This document shows positions 24,512-32,793 of a stretch of 39,189 nt of DNA, in pieces. How positions within the stretch are numbered: position 1 is the stretch's first letter; the number at the start of each line of letters is the position of its first letter. This DNA is from CAJQQK01 sp051010015 (GTDB taxonomy: Bacteria; Pseudomonadota; Alphaproteobacteria; Rhizobiales; Hyphomicrobiaceae). The position numbers and the translations under genes are program-made. The notes under the pieces are model-generated. The model was not told the origin of the DNA, ran no database searches, and was given only the letters and a program-made list of their open reading frames with translations. The stretch covers positions 1-39,189 of the forward strand of contig JBPCVZ010000397.1 of assembly GCA_051010015.1 (NCBI GenBank). The letters run 5' to 3'.

Positions 24512-25456
24512 TTATTCCGGCGGCAAAAGCAACGCATCCAGTTTTCGTTGAGAAATATAAGGTATGAATTTCAAACTCCTGATCTTCTGAACGGCTTCGT
24601 TTCGTTTTTTGAAATGCTTTGGTAGATATTCTACGACAAGCACCGATTTTTTGTTTTTCCTTGCAATCTTCAGATACTTTATGTGGGACGCCTGGAGTGA
24701 ACTGGGATTGGGCTTGCTTCTGTGCAATGCCCCGAACAGCATATCCTCCTTCGCGATGCCATCTATATGGGCGATGTAGCGCGGATTGATGAGCAGCTCT
24801 TCGGCGTTCTGGGCGAAAATGAGAAAGTCTCCTGCCCTGGACTTCGCAAGTCGGGACAGCTTGATCACGAAATCGATCATTTTCCTGCGGGAATCTTTGT
24901 CGGCGTCCTGCCAGTCCGCATAGGCGTCGATCCGGTCGAGATAGACGCCATCAAAGCCGCGATTGATAATCTTCGACAGATATCCCGATTCTTCCTGCAA
25001 AATAATCCGCTGCCATTCCGGCATCCAGTATTTGGCAAGGAAATTTCCGGTCCAGTTCTTATTCTCCCTGCCAAGCCATGACGGTGGCGACTTTTGCCAG
25101 GCCGGTTTCCAGTAGTACCGATAATTTTCCGCTTCACCTATGCTCAGATAAGCAAGAACAATCCTGCGAGAGCCGTCAGGCTTGAATTTGAGCTGACTGA
25201 GTTCACTCCAGCTGAGCGCACCGGCCTCCGAACCGTCTTTCGAGTAATCGACAACGAGAAGGTCATGCGGCATGCGTGCGGCCTGCTGGACGTCGAGCCG
25301 CTGCAATTGATAGCCCCAGCTCTTCACGCCCTGCAAATCCAGTCCTGAATTCGATCCTGTTGCCTGATCATTGGCCGATGCAGAGGTCACGGCACCGCAG
25401 ATAGCCATCACCGTGACCGTGAACAGCATCCGCCTGCCTGTTGTTTGACGCCGCAT
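24512..25456 (-). CDS. secreted GH114-type glycoside hydrolase (TM1410-like), candidate Pel hydrolase
   Basis: 314 aa with a typical signal peptide (MLFTVTVMAICGAVTSASA). The mature protein shows the TM1410/GH114 barrel signature: LLVVDYSKDG (Asp70), LAYLSIGEAENYRYYW (Glu108, Glu110), NRGFDGVYLDRIDAY (Asp169, Asp174, Asp177) and LIFAQNAEELL. GH114 includes endo-alpha-1,4-polygalactosaminidase, which cleaves a polymer chemically like Pel; the N-terminal hydrolase of Pseudomonas PelA has a related fold (family GH166). Its place as the first gene of the set encoding the hydrolase-less PelA-like protein suggests it supplies that activity from a separate chain. A GGAAG site precedes the ATG. 236 bases separate it from the barrel gene. 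Confidence 0.85.
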   Translation of the reverse strand: MRRQTTGRRMLFTVTVMAICGAVTSASANDQATGSNSGLDLQGVKSWGYQLQRLDVQQAARMPHDLLVVDYSKDGSEAGALSWSELSQLKFKPDGSRRIVLAYLSIGEAENYRYYWKPAWQKSPPSWLGRENKNWTGNFLAKYWMPEWQRIILQEESGYLSKIINRGFDGVYLDRIDAYADWQDADKDSRRKMIDFVIKLSRLAKSRAGDFLIFAQNAEELLINPRYIAHIDGIAKEDMLFGALHRSKPNPSSLQASHIKYLKIARKNKKSVLVVEYLPKHFKKRNEAVQKIRSLKFIPYISQRKLDALLLPPE

Positions 25457-25784
25457 TTTCTTCCCATCTCATCGATGATTGCGATTAGCGCAGCAACATA
25501 TCGGGTCCAAGTATGGCGGCGCCGAGACGGCTATCCCGACCGGGGCGGCGTGGGGCACCGAAAATTCGGGTTAACAAGCCCGAGCACATGGCTTTGTTCA
25601 GCAGATGAACTGCTGCTAGGGTGCCGCGCTTGGCAATTGAAGCCCATGATTGAAGCCGATCGGTTTCAAGATCGATTGTCATGCCCGCGGAGGCGGAGAA
25701 GACGGGTTACGACGCGTGAGAGCCAAACGGCTAGCGAAGAACACCAGGTTTACGGAAACTCATCAAGCATTTGGTAACGACCCC
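25457..25784. other. divergent promoter region, GH114 gene / MscS gene
   Basis: 328 bases between diverging starts. It holds a pair of direct repeats ATTGAAGCC (25636-25644 and 25649-25657) that are 13 bases apart start to start, a possible regulator site. No clear -35/-10 pair could be fixed. An in-frame upstream ATG at 25650 could extend the channel gene, but the added residues do not look like a signal peptide. Confidence 0.4.
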
Positions 25785-28094
25785 ATGGCGACCTTCTTTC
25801 GAACTCCATTTATCGTCGTGCTGGCAGCACTGGTGGCCCTGTGCGCAGCGCCCTGGCACCAGGCAGCCAACGCCCAGATCGGCCTCGGTGCGAAGTCGGA
25901 GGCGCCGGCCAAGAAACCGCAGGTCCCAGAACCACTGACGCGTGAAGCCGTGCGTGATTTGATCTCCGAGCTCGACGACAAGCAGGTGCGCAAGCTCCTG
26001 ATCGACCGGCTGAGCGCGCAGGCCGATGCCCGCGCCAAGGCGTTGGCAAGCGAAGACAACCGGTCTGTCCTGCAAATTCTCGACGGCTATCGAAGCGCAC
26101 TGGGAACATCGTTGTGGGAAACCGTCACCCGGTTGCAGAACATCCCCACCTCTTTCGGCAAGGCATTCCAGAACTTCGCTGAACGTCGCGGCGACAATGA
26201 CTATGGCGGCCTGTTGGTGAGCCTCGCAACGGCACTGCTTGGCGGCATTGCAGCGGTGTGGCTGTGCCGGCGATCGACACACGGACCCGAGCAACGCATC
26301 CTCGCCGCGCGACCACCGAACCTGTGGCGAAAACTGACACTGATCATCGCGCGGCTCGCGATCCATGTGTCGCACATTCTGGCACTCGTGCTCGTCAGCT
26401 ACGCCATCACGATCGCCCTGACGCAACGGGGCTCTCCCGACCGCTTCACGCTCTTCCTGATCATCCAGACGATCGCATGGATCTGGCTGGCAACGTCGCT
26501 CGCGCGGTTCGTGATGGCGCCGACGCAGTCCAACCTGCGCCTTTGCCCGCTCGATGATGCCACCGCCAATCTGTTGACGTCACGCGTTACGCTTGTCGCA
26601 GCGATTGCGGGCATTGGCTTCGGCTTCATGAGCTGGCTGTTCCAGATGGGAGCAACGTTCGGGGAAACACGGTTTGGCTTCTGGGTAAACCTGCTCATCC
26701 ATGGCGTGCTGCTTCTCACGATCTGGCAATCGCGGCACGGTGTCGTCGCCATGCTGACGGCTGATCAGCCGCGCGAGAAGGTAGCGCATAGAACGTTCTC
26801 AGTGTCGCAACATTGGCCGGAGATTGCCATGGCGCTCGTCATCGCGCATTGGTTTATCGTCGAGATCATCGTTGCGACGGGTAATGCCACGCCCGGCATC
26901 CTGCCGGTCATGATGATCACGCTTGCAACGCTGATCGGCCTGCCGTTCCTTGATCATGCGATCCGCGCGCTGGTCTGCAATCTCGCACCCGTCAATGGCG
27001 ACGCGACGCCGCCGCTGCAGGCGGCACATCGCGAGACGCAGCACGGGCTCACGCGCTGCGGCCGCGTCGTGCTCGGCCTCGCCGGCATTCTCGGAATCCT
27101 GAAGCTGTGGGGTGTCGACCCGCACGCACTGGCGGAGCAGGGCGTTGGCGCGCGCTTCGCCAGCGGGTCGATTGATATTCTGCTCATCGCGCTGGTTTGC
27201 TACGCGATATGGGAATTCGTCACCATCGTCAGTGAGCGCCAGCTCGCGATCGAACGCGCCGTGATGGGGATCGACGAGGTGGAAGGCGAAGCGATGGCCG
27301 AGGGCGAAGGCGGCAAGGGCGAGACCCGCCTGGCGACGATCGTACCGCTCGTGCGCCTGGCGGCACGCATTGTCATCGTCGCGCTCGGCGCGCTCGCCAT
27401 CATCAATCAGCTCGGCATCAATATTACCCCGCTGCTCGCCGGTGCCGGTATCATCGGCCTCGCTGTCGGCTTCGGCGCGCAAACCCTGGTAAAGGACATC
27501 ATCTCCGGCCTGTTCTTCCTGATCGATGATGCCTTCCGCAAGGGCGAATACATTGACATTGGCGACGTCAAGGGAACAGTCGAGAAGATCTCGGTGCGCT
27601 CGATGCAGTTGCGCCACCACAATGGCCCACTCAACACGGTCCCGTTCGGCGACATCAACTTTGTCACCAACTTTTCCCGTGACTGGGTCGTCATGAAGCT
27701 GCCGCTGCGCCTGACCTATGACACGGATGCAGAAGCGGTCCGCAAGATGATCAAGAAACTCGGCCAGGAACTGATGGAAGAACCGGCACTCAAGGGCCAG
27801 TTCCTGCAACCCCTGAAATCGCAAGGTGTGATCCAGATGGAGGATTCGGCAATGATCATGCGCGTCAAGTTCATGACGCGGCCCGGCGACCAATGGGTCA
27901 TCCGGCGGATCGTCTTCGCGCGCATCCGCGATCTGTTCGAGAAGGAAGGCATCAAGTTCGCCAACCGCGAAGTCACCGTGCGCCTCGCCGACGATGACCG
28001 CGCGGAAACTCTGACCGGCCCGGAAAGGCGCGCCGTCGGAGCCGCTGCGCGCTCGACAATCGAACAGGCGGAGGCCGCAGGGGCCAAGGGGTGA
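25785..28094 (+). CDS. MscS-family mechanosensitive channel, large form
   Basis: 769 aa. The ATG at 25785 is chosen because it gives a signal peptide (TPFIVVLAALVALCAAPWHQAANAQ). A periplasmic helical domain (to about 150) is followed by roughly ten hydrophobic segments. The pore-lining TM3 helix and beta domain are clear near residues 545-640: LLAGAGIIGLAVGFGAQTLVKD, SGLFFLIDDAFRKGEYIDIGDVKGTVEKISVRSMQLRH and TVPFGDINFVTNFSRDW. Such large MscS proteins sit in the inner membrane and release solutes on hypo-osmotic shock or serve related signalling roles. The C-terminal tail is acidic and Ala-rich. It diverges from the Pel-type hydrolase gene and is probably unrelated to it. Confidence 0.92.
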   Translation: MATFFRTPFIVVLAALVALCAAPWHQAANAQIGLGAKSEAPAKKPQVPEPLTREAVRDLISELDDKQVRKLLIDRLSAQADARAKALASEDNRSVLQILDGYRSALGTSLWETVTRLQNIPTSFGKAFQNFAERRGDNDYGGLLVSLATALLGGIAAVWLCRRSTHGPEQRILAARPPNLWRKLTLIIARLAIHVSHILALVLVSYAITIALTQRGSPDRFTLFLIIQTIAWIWLATSLARFVMAPTQSNLRLCPLDDATANLLTSRVTLVAAIAGIGFGFMSWLFQMGATFGETRFGFWVNLLIHGVLLLTIWQSRHGVVAMLTADQPREKVAHRTFSVSQHWPEIAMALVIAHWFIVEIIVATGNATPGILPVMMITLATLIGLPFLDHAIRALVCNLAPVNGDATPPLQAAHRETQHGLTRCGRVVLGLAGILGILKLWGVDPHALAEQGVGARFASGSIDILLIALVCYAIWEFVTIVSERQLAIERAVMGIDEVEGEAMAEGEGGKGETRLATIVPLVRLAARIVIVALGALAIINQLGINITPLLAGAGIIGLAVGFGAQTLVKDIISGLFFLIDDAFRKGEYIDIGDVKGTVEKISVRSMQLRHHNGPLNTVPFGDINFVTNFSRDWVVMKLPLRLTYDTDAEAVRKMIKKLGQELMEEPALKGQFLQPLKSQGVIQMEDSAMIMRVKFMTRPGDQWVIRRIVFARIRDLFEKEGIKFANREVTVRLADDDRAETLTGPERRAVGAAARSTIEQAEAAGAKG

Positions 28095-28192
28095 GCCATA
28101 ACTGGTTGCTGTTGATAAGGGGTCGAGCAGGCGCGCGGCGCGCCCGGGCATAACGAAGCCAGGTCTGTCGCGGCGCGCGTTTTGTATAGGAA

Positions 28193-28269
28193 TGGTACCG
28201 CCTGGTGGTCTCGAACCACCGACCTCTAGATCCACAATCTAGCGCTCTAACCAACTGAGCTAAGGCGGC
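28193..28269 (-). tRNA. tRNA-His (anticodon GTG)
   Basis: A 77-base cloverleaf on the minus strand with CCA encoded. The acceptor stem is GCCGCCT/AGGCGGT, the D arm GCTC-AGTTGGTTA-GAGC, the anticodon arm CTAGA-TTGTGGA-TCTAG with anticodon GTG, and the T arm GGTGG-TTCGAGA-CCACC. The discriminator (position 73) is A, and the base before the acceptor stem is T, so G-1 is not encoded. This departs from most bacterial tRNA-His (G-1 opposite C73) and matches the special tRNA-His of one alphaproteobacterial group. Confidence 0.97.
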
Positions 28270-28697
28270 ACAACCCCGGTTGCCCGGGGCAAATCGACGG
28301 ATGATCCGTTGCCTAGCACGTCTACGACGCGCAAGACGAAGCCCGCGTGCATTCCGCCCCGACCGCGCAATAATCGTGCCGGAACGCAAAACGCGCGCAG
28401 ACCCGTCATTTAGATGATTGCAACCGCCTTCGCAAGCTCGGATCATGCTTCGAACCGCGCCCTGCCGGCAACCTGGCCGGTGAACCGGCCCATCGCGGCC
28501 GCGCCACAATGCCTAGCCAGAATTCGCAAGTCCGTAAGCGGACGAAATGGCCGGTTGATCGGCACCGCCGAGGCATGGCGCCCGACACTCATCTGGCGTA
28601 GTCTGAGCGGCCAGACCAGCGGGTCGGCGCGCCATGCACGACCTTGCAGTTTGAAACGACCGCGCTCCGCCCCATCGTCTTCAAATCAGCAGCCGAT
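28270..28697. other. intergenic region between tRNA-His and histidine kinase
   Basis: 428 bases. It must contain the tRNA promoter (minus strand) and probably the kinase promoter. Short open frames on both strands (for instance 28414-28701 plus) have no ribosome site or recognisable sequence and are not called. No repeat or terminator was seen. Confidence 0.4.
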
Positions 28698-29819
28698 ATG
28701 ACCGATCATCGATCAATCGACGCCCTTGAGCAGCCGGCCATGATCATCGACACGGCGCGCCCTGCGATTTGTGCCACAAACGGCCCGGGCCGGCAGCTTT
28801 GGGGACTGGATGACGGTATCGACATGCCAGTCGCGCTCGATCCGGCGATGCCGGCCTTGACCCGGCTGCAGCACAGCACAGCATCAGCAGGACATCGCGA
28901 GAGTGCAGCTGTCGACGACGCTCTACAGCCTCTGCCGGCAATGGTGTTCTGGACGGCCGCGGGCGCCCAGAGCCTGAGATGCGAAGTCCAAAAGGGCCCC
29001 GACCCGGACACCGTGCTCGTTGTTTTCGAGGCGATCGCCACCACGGAGCCACGCCTGTGCCCTGCCGAAACCGTTGTCCCGGAAAGCGCCCAACCCGCCT
29101 CGGAATACCGGATTGACACGCACGCGATGGCGCATGAACTGCGCACACCGATCGGTGCGATAATCGCCCTGGCGGAAATGATTGAAACCGAACAGTTCGG
29201 CCCGATCGGCGATCAACGCTATCGCGCGTATGCCCGAGATATCGGCGACAGCGCGCGCCTCTCGCTGAACATTGTCGCAAGCGCACTGGACCGCGACGCC
29301 TCGAGCCATGCCGGGTTGCTGAGCAGCTTCGCCGAGTTGAGCGTTACCGACCTGATCAGCAAATGCCTGCGCACGGTTCGCCAGTCCGCGCTGGAATCCG
29401 GGGTGACGTTGACGCGCGAGATACCCGACGATCTGCCGAAGCTGATTGCCAATGCGACCGGACTGACGCAGGTCCTGCTCAATCTGCTGACCAATGCCAT
29501 CAAGTTTACGCCGGCCGACGGCACCGTAACGGTCGCCGCGGCGCTGAGCGAAGACGGTCGCTTGACGATTTCGGTGCGCGACACCGGTGTCGGAATGACC
29601 GGTATCGACGCCAATGTGCTGATCGCTGACGGTCGTGATATGGCCGACACGACGCCGTCCTCTCGTCGCGGCATCGGCTTCTCACTGGTCCGCCGCCTAG
29701 CCTGCGCGATGGCAGCCGAGTTCGACGTCACCTCGGCCCGCGGCGTCGGCACCCGCGTCAGCCTGACCTTTCCGGCGGCCAAGGTCATCCCCGTGATGCG
29801 TGATATCGCTGATCGCTAG
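28698..29819 (+). CDS. soluble histidine kinase, PleC/PdhS-like
   Basis: 373 aa from the ATG at 28698; a TTG at 28644 is possible and neither has a strong ribosome site. No membrane segment is present. An N-terminal PAS-like part (LEQPAMIIDTARPAICATNGPGRQLWGLD) is followed by a HisKA domain with His146 in AHELRTPIGAIIALAEMI and FGPIGDQRYRAYARDI. The HATPase domain has an N box LLNLLTNAIKF (about 262), DTGVGM (about 295) and a RRGIGFSLVRRL G2 region. The HisKA region resembles the PleC/DivJ/PdhS group of alphaproteobacterial kinases, which act on DivK-type receivers in cell-cycle control. No cognate regulator is adjacent; the lone receiver gene at 11948 is the only candidate in the window. Confidence 0.88.
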   Translation: MTDHRSIDALEQPAMIIDTARPAICATNGPGRQLWGLDDGIDMPVALDPAMPALTRLQHSTASAGHRESAAVDDALQPLPAMVFWTAAGAQSLRCEVQKGPDPDTVLVVFEAIATTEPRLCPAETVVPESAQPASEYRIDTHAMAHELRTPIGAIIALAEMIETEQFGPIGDQRYRAYARDIGDSARLSLNIVASALDRDASSHAGLLSSFAELSVTDLISKCLRTVRQSALESGVTLTREIPDDLPKLIANATGLTQVLLNLLTNAIKFTPADGTVTVAAALSEDGRLTISVRDTGVGMTGIDANVLIADGRDMADTTPSSRRGIGFSLVRRLACAMAAEFDVTSARGVGTRVSLTFPAAKVIPVMRDIADR

Positions 29820-29961
29820 GGCAACACCATCGAGACGGCTCTAGCGTCACTCAAAAGACTCAACTTGCACGCGAAGCGAGCATAATCGCCTGCGATCGCG
29901 CGCTGGCGGCTTGCACAACCTTCACGAATATTGCAGCAGGTCTCATTAGGGGGACCACATC

Positions 29962-30756
29962 ATGATTATCCGCTTGAGCCTTTGCGTGCTGACCATCGCA
30001 TTCGTCAGCGTGATGCCGCCTGACGCTTCGGCGCAATGCGAAATCGGCGACATATTCTGCAAAAAGTTCAGCAAACCCAAGAATGCGACCAAGGCATCGC
30101 CACGACGGACAAAGGCAAAGCGGCGACGCCGGCCAAGCCGTCGGGCTGCCCAATCCGGTTCACCCAAAGCATCGGCTGCCACAACGGCATCGACAGCGGC
30201 ATCCGCAGCCATCGTGACAAGTACGCTGCAAAGAAGCGTCAAAGTGACTGCAGCGCGCCCGATACCAACGTTGACGCGGTTGCGCCCGGGGGCCATCGCG
30301 ACTGCGCCGGCACGCGTCTCAAAGCTGATGTTTGGTGCCGGTGATCAGGTCGAAAACGTCGCCGGCACATGTCAGCCGGTCGATGGTTCGACCCGTCGCG
30401 TTGCCTGTACGCTCGCCAAACATCGCCTTGCCATGACGAGTGAAGCCGGCGCCGGCTGCCTTGGTTCACTGGATCTGCGTCAATTGACGTTCGCAAAGGA
30501 TGACGACGGACGTTGGATCAACGAAGATTCGATCGCGCTGTGCGGCGGACGCCTGTTGCGCCGATCCGAACTGTTTCCAGTCGCGATCGATGGCAAGCCC
30601 CATTACGCTCTCCGCGAAGACTACCAGATGCTGGGCGGCGACAACAAATGCGCGGCACCGTATCTGCGCACCCGCCAGCCACTGCGCAAATCCTATCTAC
30701 CGGCCAGCAGCCAGGTGCCTACCCGCCTGCGTTGCGGAACCGTCGCCTCACGCTAG
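29962..30756 (+). CDS. secreted hypothetical protein with basic linker
   Basis: 264 aa, not recognised. A clear signal peptide (MIIRLSLCVLTIAFVSVMPPDASA, cleavage before Gln) is followed by CEIGDIFCKKF, a strongly basic stretch rich in Lys, Arg and Ala (about residues 40-70), an Ala/Ser/Thr linker, and a C-terminal domain (about 120-264) with six cysteines (GTCQ, VACT, AGCLG, ALCGG, NKCAA, RLRCG) that probably form disulfides. The ATG has a strong GGGGG ribosome site. It may bind an envelope component, but nothing shows which. Repeat copy 3 starts four bases after the stop codon. Confidence 0.72.
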   Translation: MIIRLSLCVLTIAFVSVMPPDASAQCEIGDIFCKKFSKPKNATKASPRRTKAKRRRRPSRRAAQSGSPKASAATTASTAASAAIVTSTLQRSVKVTAARPIPTLTRLRPGAIATAPARVSKLMFGAGDQVENVAGTCQPVDGSTRRVACTLAKHRLAMTSEAGAGCLGSLDLRQLTFAKDDDGRWINEDSIALCGGRLLRRSELFPVAIDGKPHYALREDYQMLGGDNKCAAPYLRTRQPLRKSYLPASSQVPTRLRCGTVASR

Positions 30757-31112
30757 AGCGTCCTTTGGGCTCACGGCTGTTGCCTCGCTTCGCTCGGGGC
30801 CTCCGCCATGCACGCATTAGCGTGCGTTGCACGCTAGGGGCGGCGCCCACTGCGCGATTTGTGTGCTTCGCACGCGGGGCCGGGCCGCGGTCGCGGCCTT
30901 GATGCTGAATCCGATTGGATGCGACAGGCTTTGGCCTCAGACCGATACCTGGACGCCATCGCCGACCGTGCCGCCGCAGTGGCAAGCTCATGCATGTGAT
31001 GCCTCGGGCGGCCAGCCGATGTGCCCGTTGACCGACATTTGCCCAAAGGCCTAGGATTCCCTCCAACGCATTAGCTACTGGCCCGCAACTGCCGGCCCTG
31101 GAGAGACCACGC
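30757..31112 (+). other. intergenic region upstream of the catabolic cluster
   Basis: 356 bases. The first half is repeat copy 3 (30761-30926). The remaining 186 bases lead to the ThDP-enzyme start, which has a GAGAG ribosome site. No promoter or operator could be assigned. Confidence 0.45.
30761..30926 (+). repeat. 166-bp multi-hairpin intergenic repeat, copy 3
   Basis: Same length and orientation as copies 1 and 2, about 94% identical to copy 1 by eye. Changes fall partly in stems: the first stem reads GCACGC-ATTA-GCGTGC and so only its loop changes, while GTGTGC in the second stem turns one G-C pair into a wobble-type pair. It begins four bases after a stop codon. Confidence 0.88.
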
Positions 31113-32774
31113 ATGGCAAACCGCATCACCGGCCGATCCGCTTTTCTGGCGTTGCTCAAGGACGAAGGCGTAACGCATCTGTTCGGCAATCCCGGCACCA
31201 CCGAACTGCCGGTGATGGACGCGCTCAAAGACCACCCCGACATGAACTACGTGCTCGGCCTGCAGGAATCGCTGGTGGTCGCGATGGCGGATGGCTTTTC
31301 GCGCGCCTCGGGCAAGCTGGTGGCGTGCAACGTGCATGTCGCGCCCGGCCTCGGCAATGCCATGGGCTCGCTCTACAACGCCAAGTTTACCGGCACGCCG
31401 ATGATCCTGACCGCCGGGCAACAGGAAATCGGGCACGGCTTGACGGAACCGCTGCTCTACGACCCGCTGGTGCCGATTGCCGAGCCGATGGTGAAATGGG
31501 CCGTCGAGGTGCATCGCCTGGAAGACCTGCCGGTGATCGTGCGACGGGCCGCCAAGGTCGCCATGACACCGCCGACGGGGCCGGTGTTCATCTCGCTGCC
31601 AGGCGATATCCTCAACAATGAGGCCGGCATCGATCTTGGCGCCTCGAGCCGGATCGCAACCCGCGTACGGCCAGATGATACGACCATCAAGGCGATGGCG
31701 GAGCGTATCGTGAAGGCGAAGAACCCGGTAATCATCGCAGGAGATGAACTGGTCAAGAGCGACGCACTGGCCATTGCCGCCGAGTTTGCCGAGACGATCG
31801 GCGCCGCGGCGTACCAGCAAAGCGTCGGCTATGGCTCGCACTTCCTCGCCGAGAGCGCCTGCTATGTCGGCTCGCTGAGCCGCGAACAGAAAAACGTACG
31901 CGACCTGCTCGGCCAGTACGACCTGATGATCGCACTTGGCAGCGACCCACTGCGCATGTCGGTCTACAGTGAGACCGATCCGAAGCCCGAGGGCCTGCCG
32001 GTCATGCACATCGGACTGATCGACTGGGACATCGCCAAGAATTTTTCGGTCGAGATCGGCGCCAAGGCCGATGTCGGCGCGACGCTCGAGGCGCTACTGC
32101 CGGCGATCAGGGAGGTTGGCGGCCAAGGCCATGCCGCCGCGGCCAAGGCCCGCGTCGATGAACTGAGGGTGTGCAACTGGTCGGCGAAACGCGAGGCGCT
32201 GACGGCGAAGATCGCACCGAAATCAGATGTGACGCCGATCGACCCGGACTGGCTGTCGCTCTCGGTGGCGCAGGCGATGCCGAAGAACGGCGTGCTGGTC
32301 AACGAGGGTCTGACCTCTTCGCGCCACCTCACCGATCTGTGGCCCTACCGCGAACGCCACGATTATCACGCGCTGGCATCCGGCGGCATCGGCTGGGGGC
32401 TGCCGGCATCGGTCGGTGTCGCGATCGCACAGGCGCCGCGGCCGGTGTGCTGCGTTTCCGGCGACGGCAGCGCGATGTACTCGATCCAGTCGCTGTGGAC
32501 GGCGGCCAACATGAAACTGCCGATCACCTTCGTCATTGCCAACAACGGCGGCTACCGCATTATCAAGCAGCGCCTGCTGTCGTTCCACGGCAATGCACAG
32601 TTCGTCGGCATGGACTTCAACGACCCCTATATCGACTTCACGATGCTGGCCCAGTCGCTCGGCGTACCGGGGCAGCGCATCGAGAACCCCGGCGAGTTGC
32701 GCGGCGCGCTCGAACAGTCGCTGACGACGCCGGGACCGAAGCTGCTCGAAGTGATGGTCGACGGTTCGGTCTAG
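31113..32774 (+). CDS. ThDP-dependent decarboxylase, benzoylformate decarboxylase-like
   Basis: 553 aa, normal for the family. The N-terminal ThDP domain has GNPGTTELPVMDAL, the activating Glu52 (LQESLVVAMADG) and His75 in NVHVAPGLGNAMGSL, which corresponds to the active-site His of benzoylformate decarboxylase. The C-terminal ThDP domain has the GDGSAMYSIQSLW motif (about 450) and its partner VIANNGGYRI. These features favour a 2-oxo-acid decarboxylase over acetolactate synthase. It starts a cluster with a hydratase-like gene, a CoA-transferase and a CoA-ester lyase, suggesting breakdown of an organic acid. The substrate is unknown. Confidence 0.87.
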   Translation: MANRITGRSAFLALLKDEGVTHLFGNPGTTELPVMDALKDHPDMNYVLGLQESLVVAMADGFSRASGKLVACNVHVAPGLGNAMGSLYNAKFTGTPMILTAGQQEIGHGLTEPLLYDPLVPIAEPMVKWAVEVHRLEDLPVIVRRAAKVAMTPPTGPVFISLPGDILNNEAGIDLGASSRIATRVRPDDTTIKAMAERIVKAKNPVIIAGDELVKSDALAIAAEFAETIGAAAYQQSVGYGSHFLAESACYVGSLSREQKNVRDLLGQYDLMIALGSDPLRMSVYSETDPKPEGLPVMHIGLIDWDIAKNFSVEIGAKADVGATLEALLPAIREVGGQGHAAAAKARVDELRVCNWSAKREALTAKIAPKSDVTPIDPDWLSLSVAQAMPKNGVLVNEGLTSSRHLTDLWPYRERHDYHALASGGIGWGLPASVGVAIAQAPRPVCCVSGDGSAMYSIQSLWTAANMKLPITFVIANNGGYRIIKQRLLSFHGNAQFVGMDFNDPYIDFTMLAQSLGVPGQRIENPGELRGALEQSLTTPGPKLLEVMVDGSV

Positions 32775-32793
32775 CGAAAAGCGAGGACGCGCA

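Noticed and set aside
25785..28094. MscS-family gene as part of the Pel locus
   Set aside because: It is divergently transcribed, belongs to a common housekeeping family and has no known link to Pel synthesis.
26799..28235. 478-codon open frame antisense to the MscS-family gene
   Set aside because: It is a by-product of high GC codon bias; the plus strand encodes a clear channel protein, and the frame runs into tRNA-His.
30827..31054. Open frame within repeat copy 3
   Set aside because: It matches the frame in copy 2 (7577-7759) only because the DNA is repeated; no ribosome site and no family similarity.
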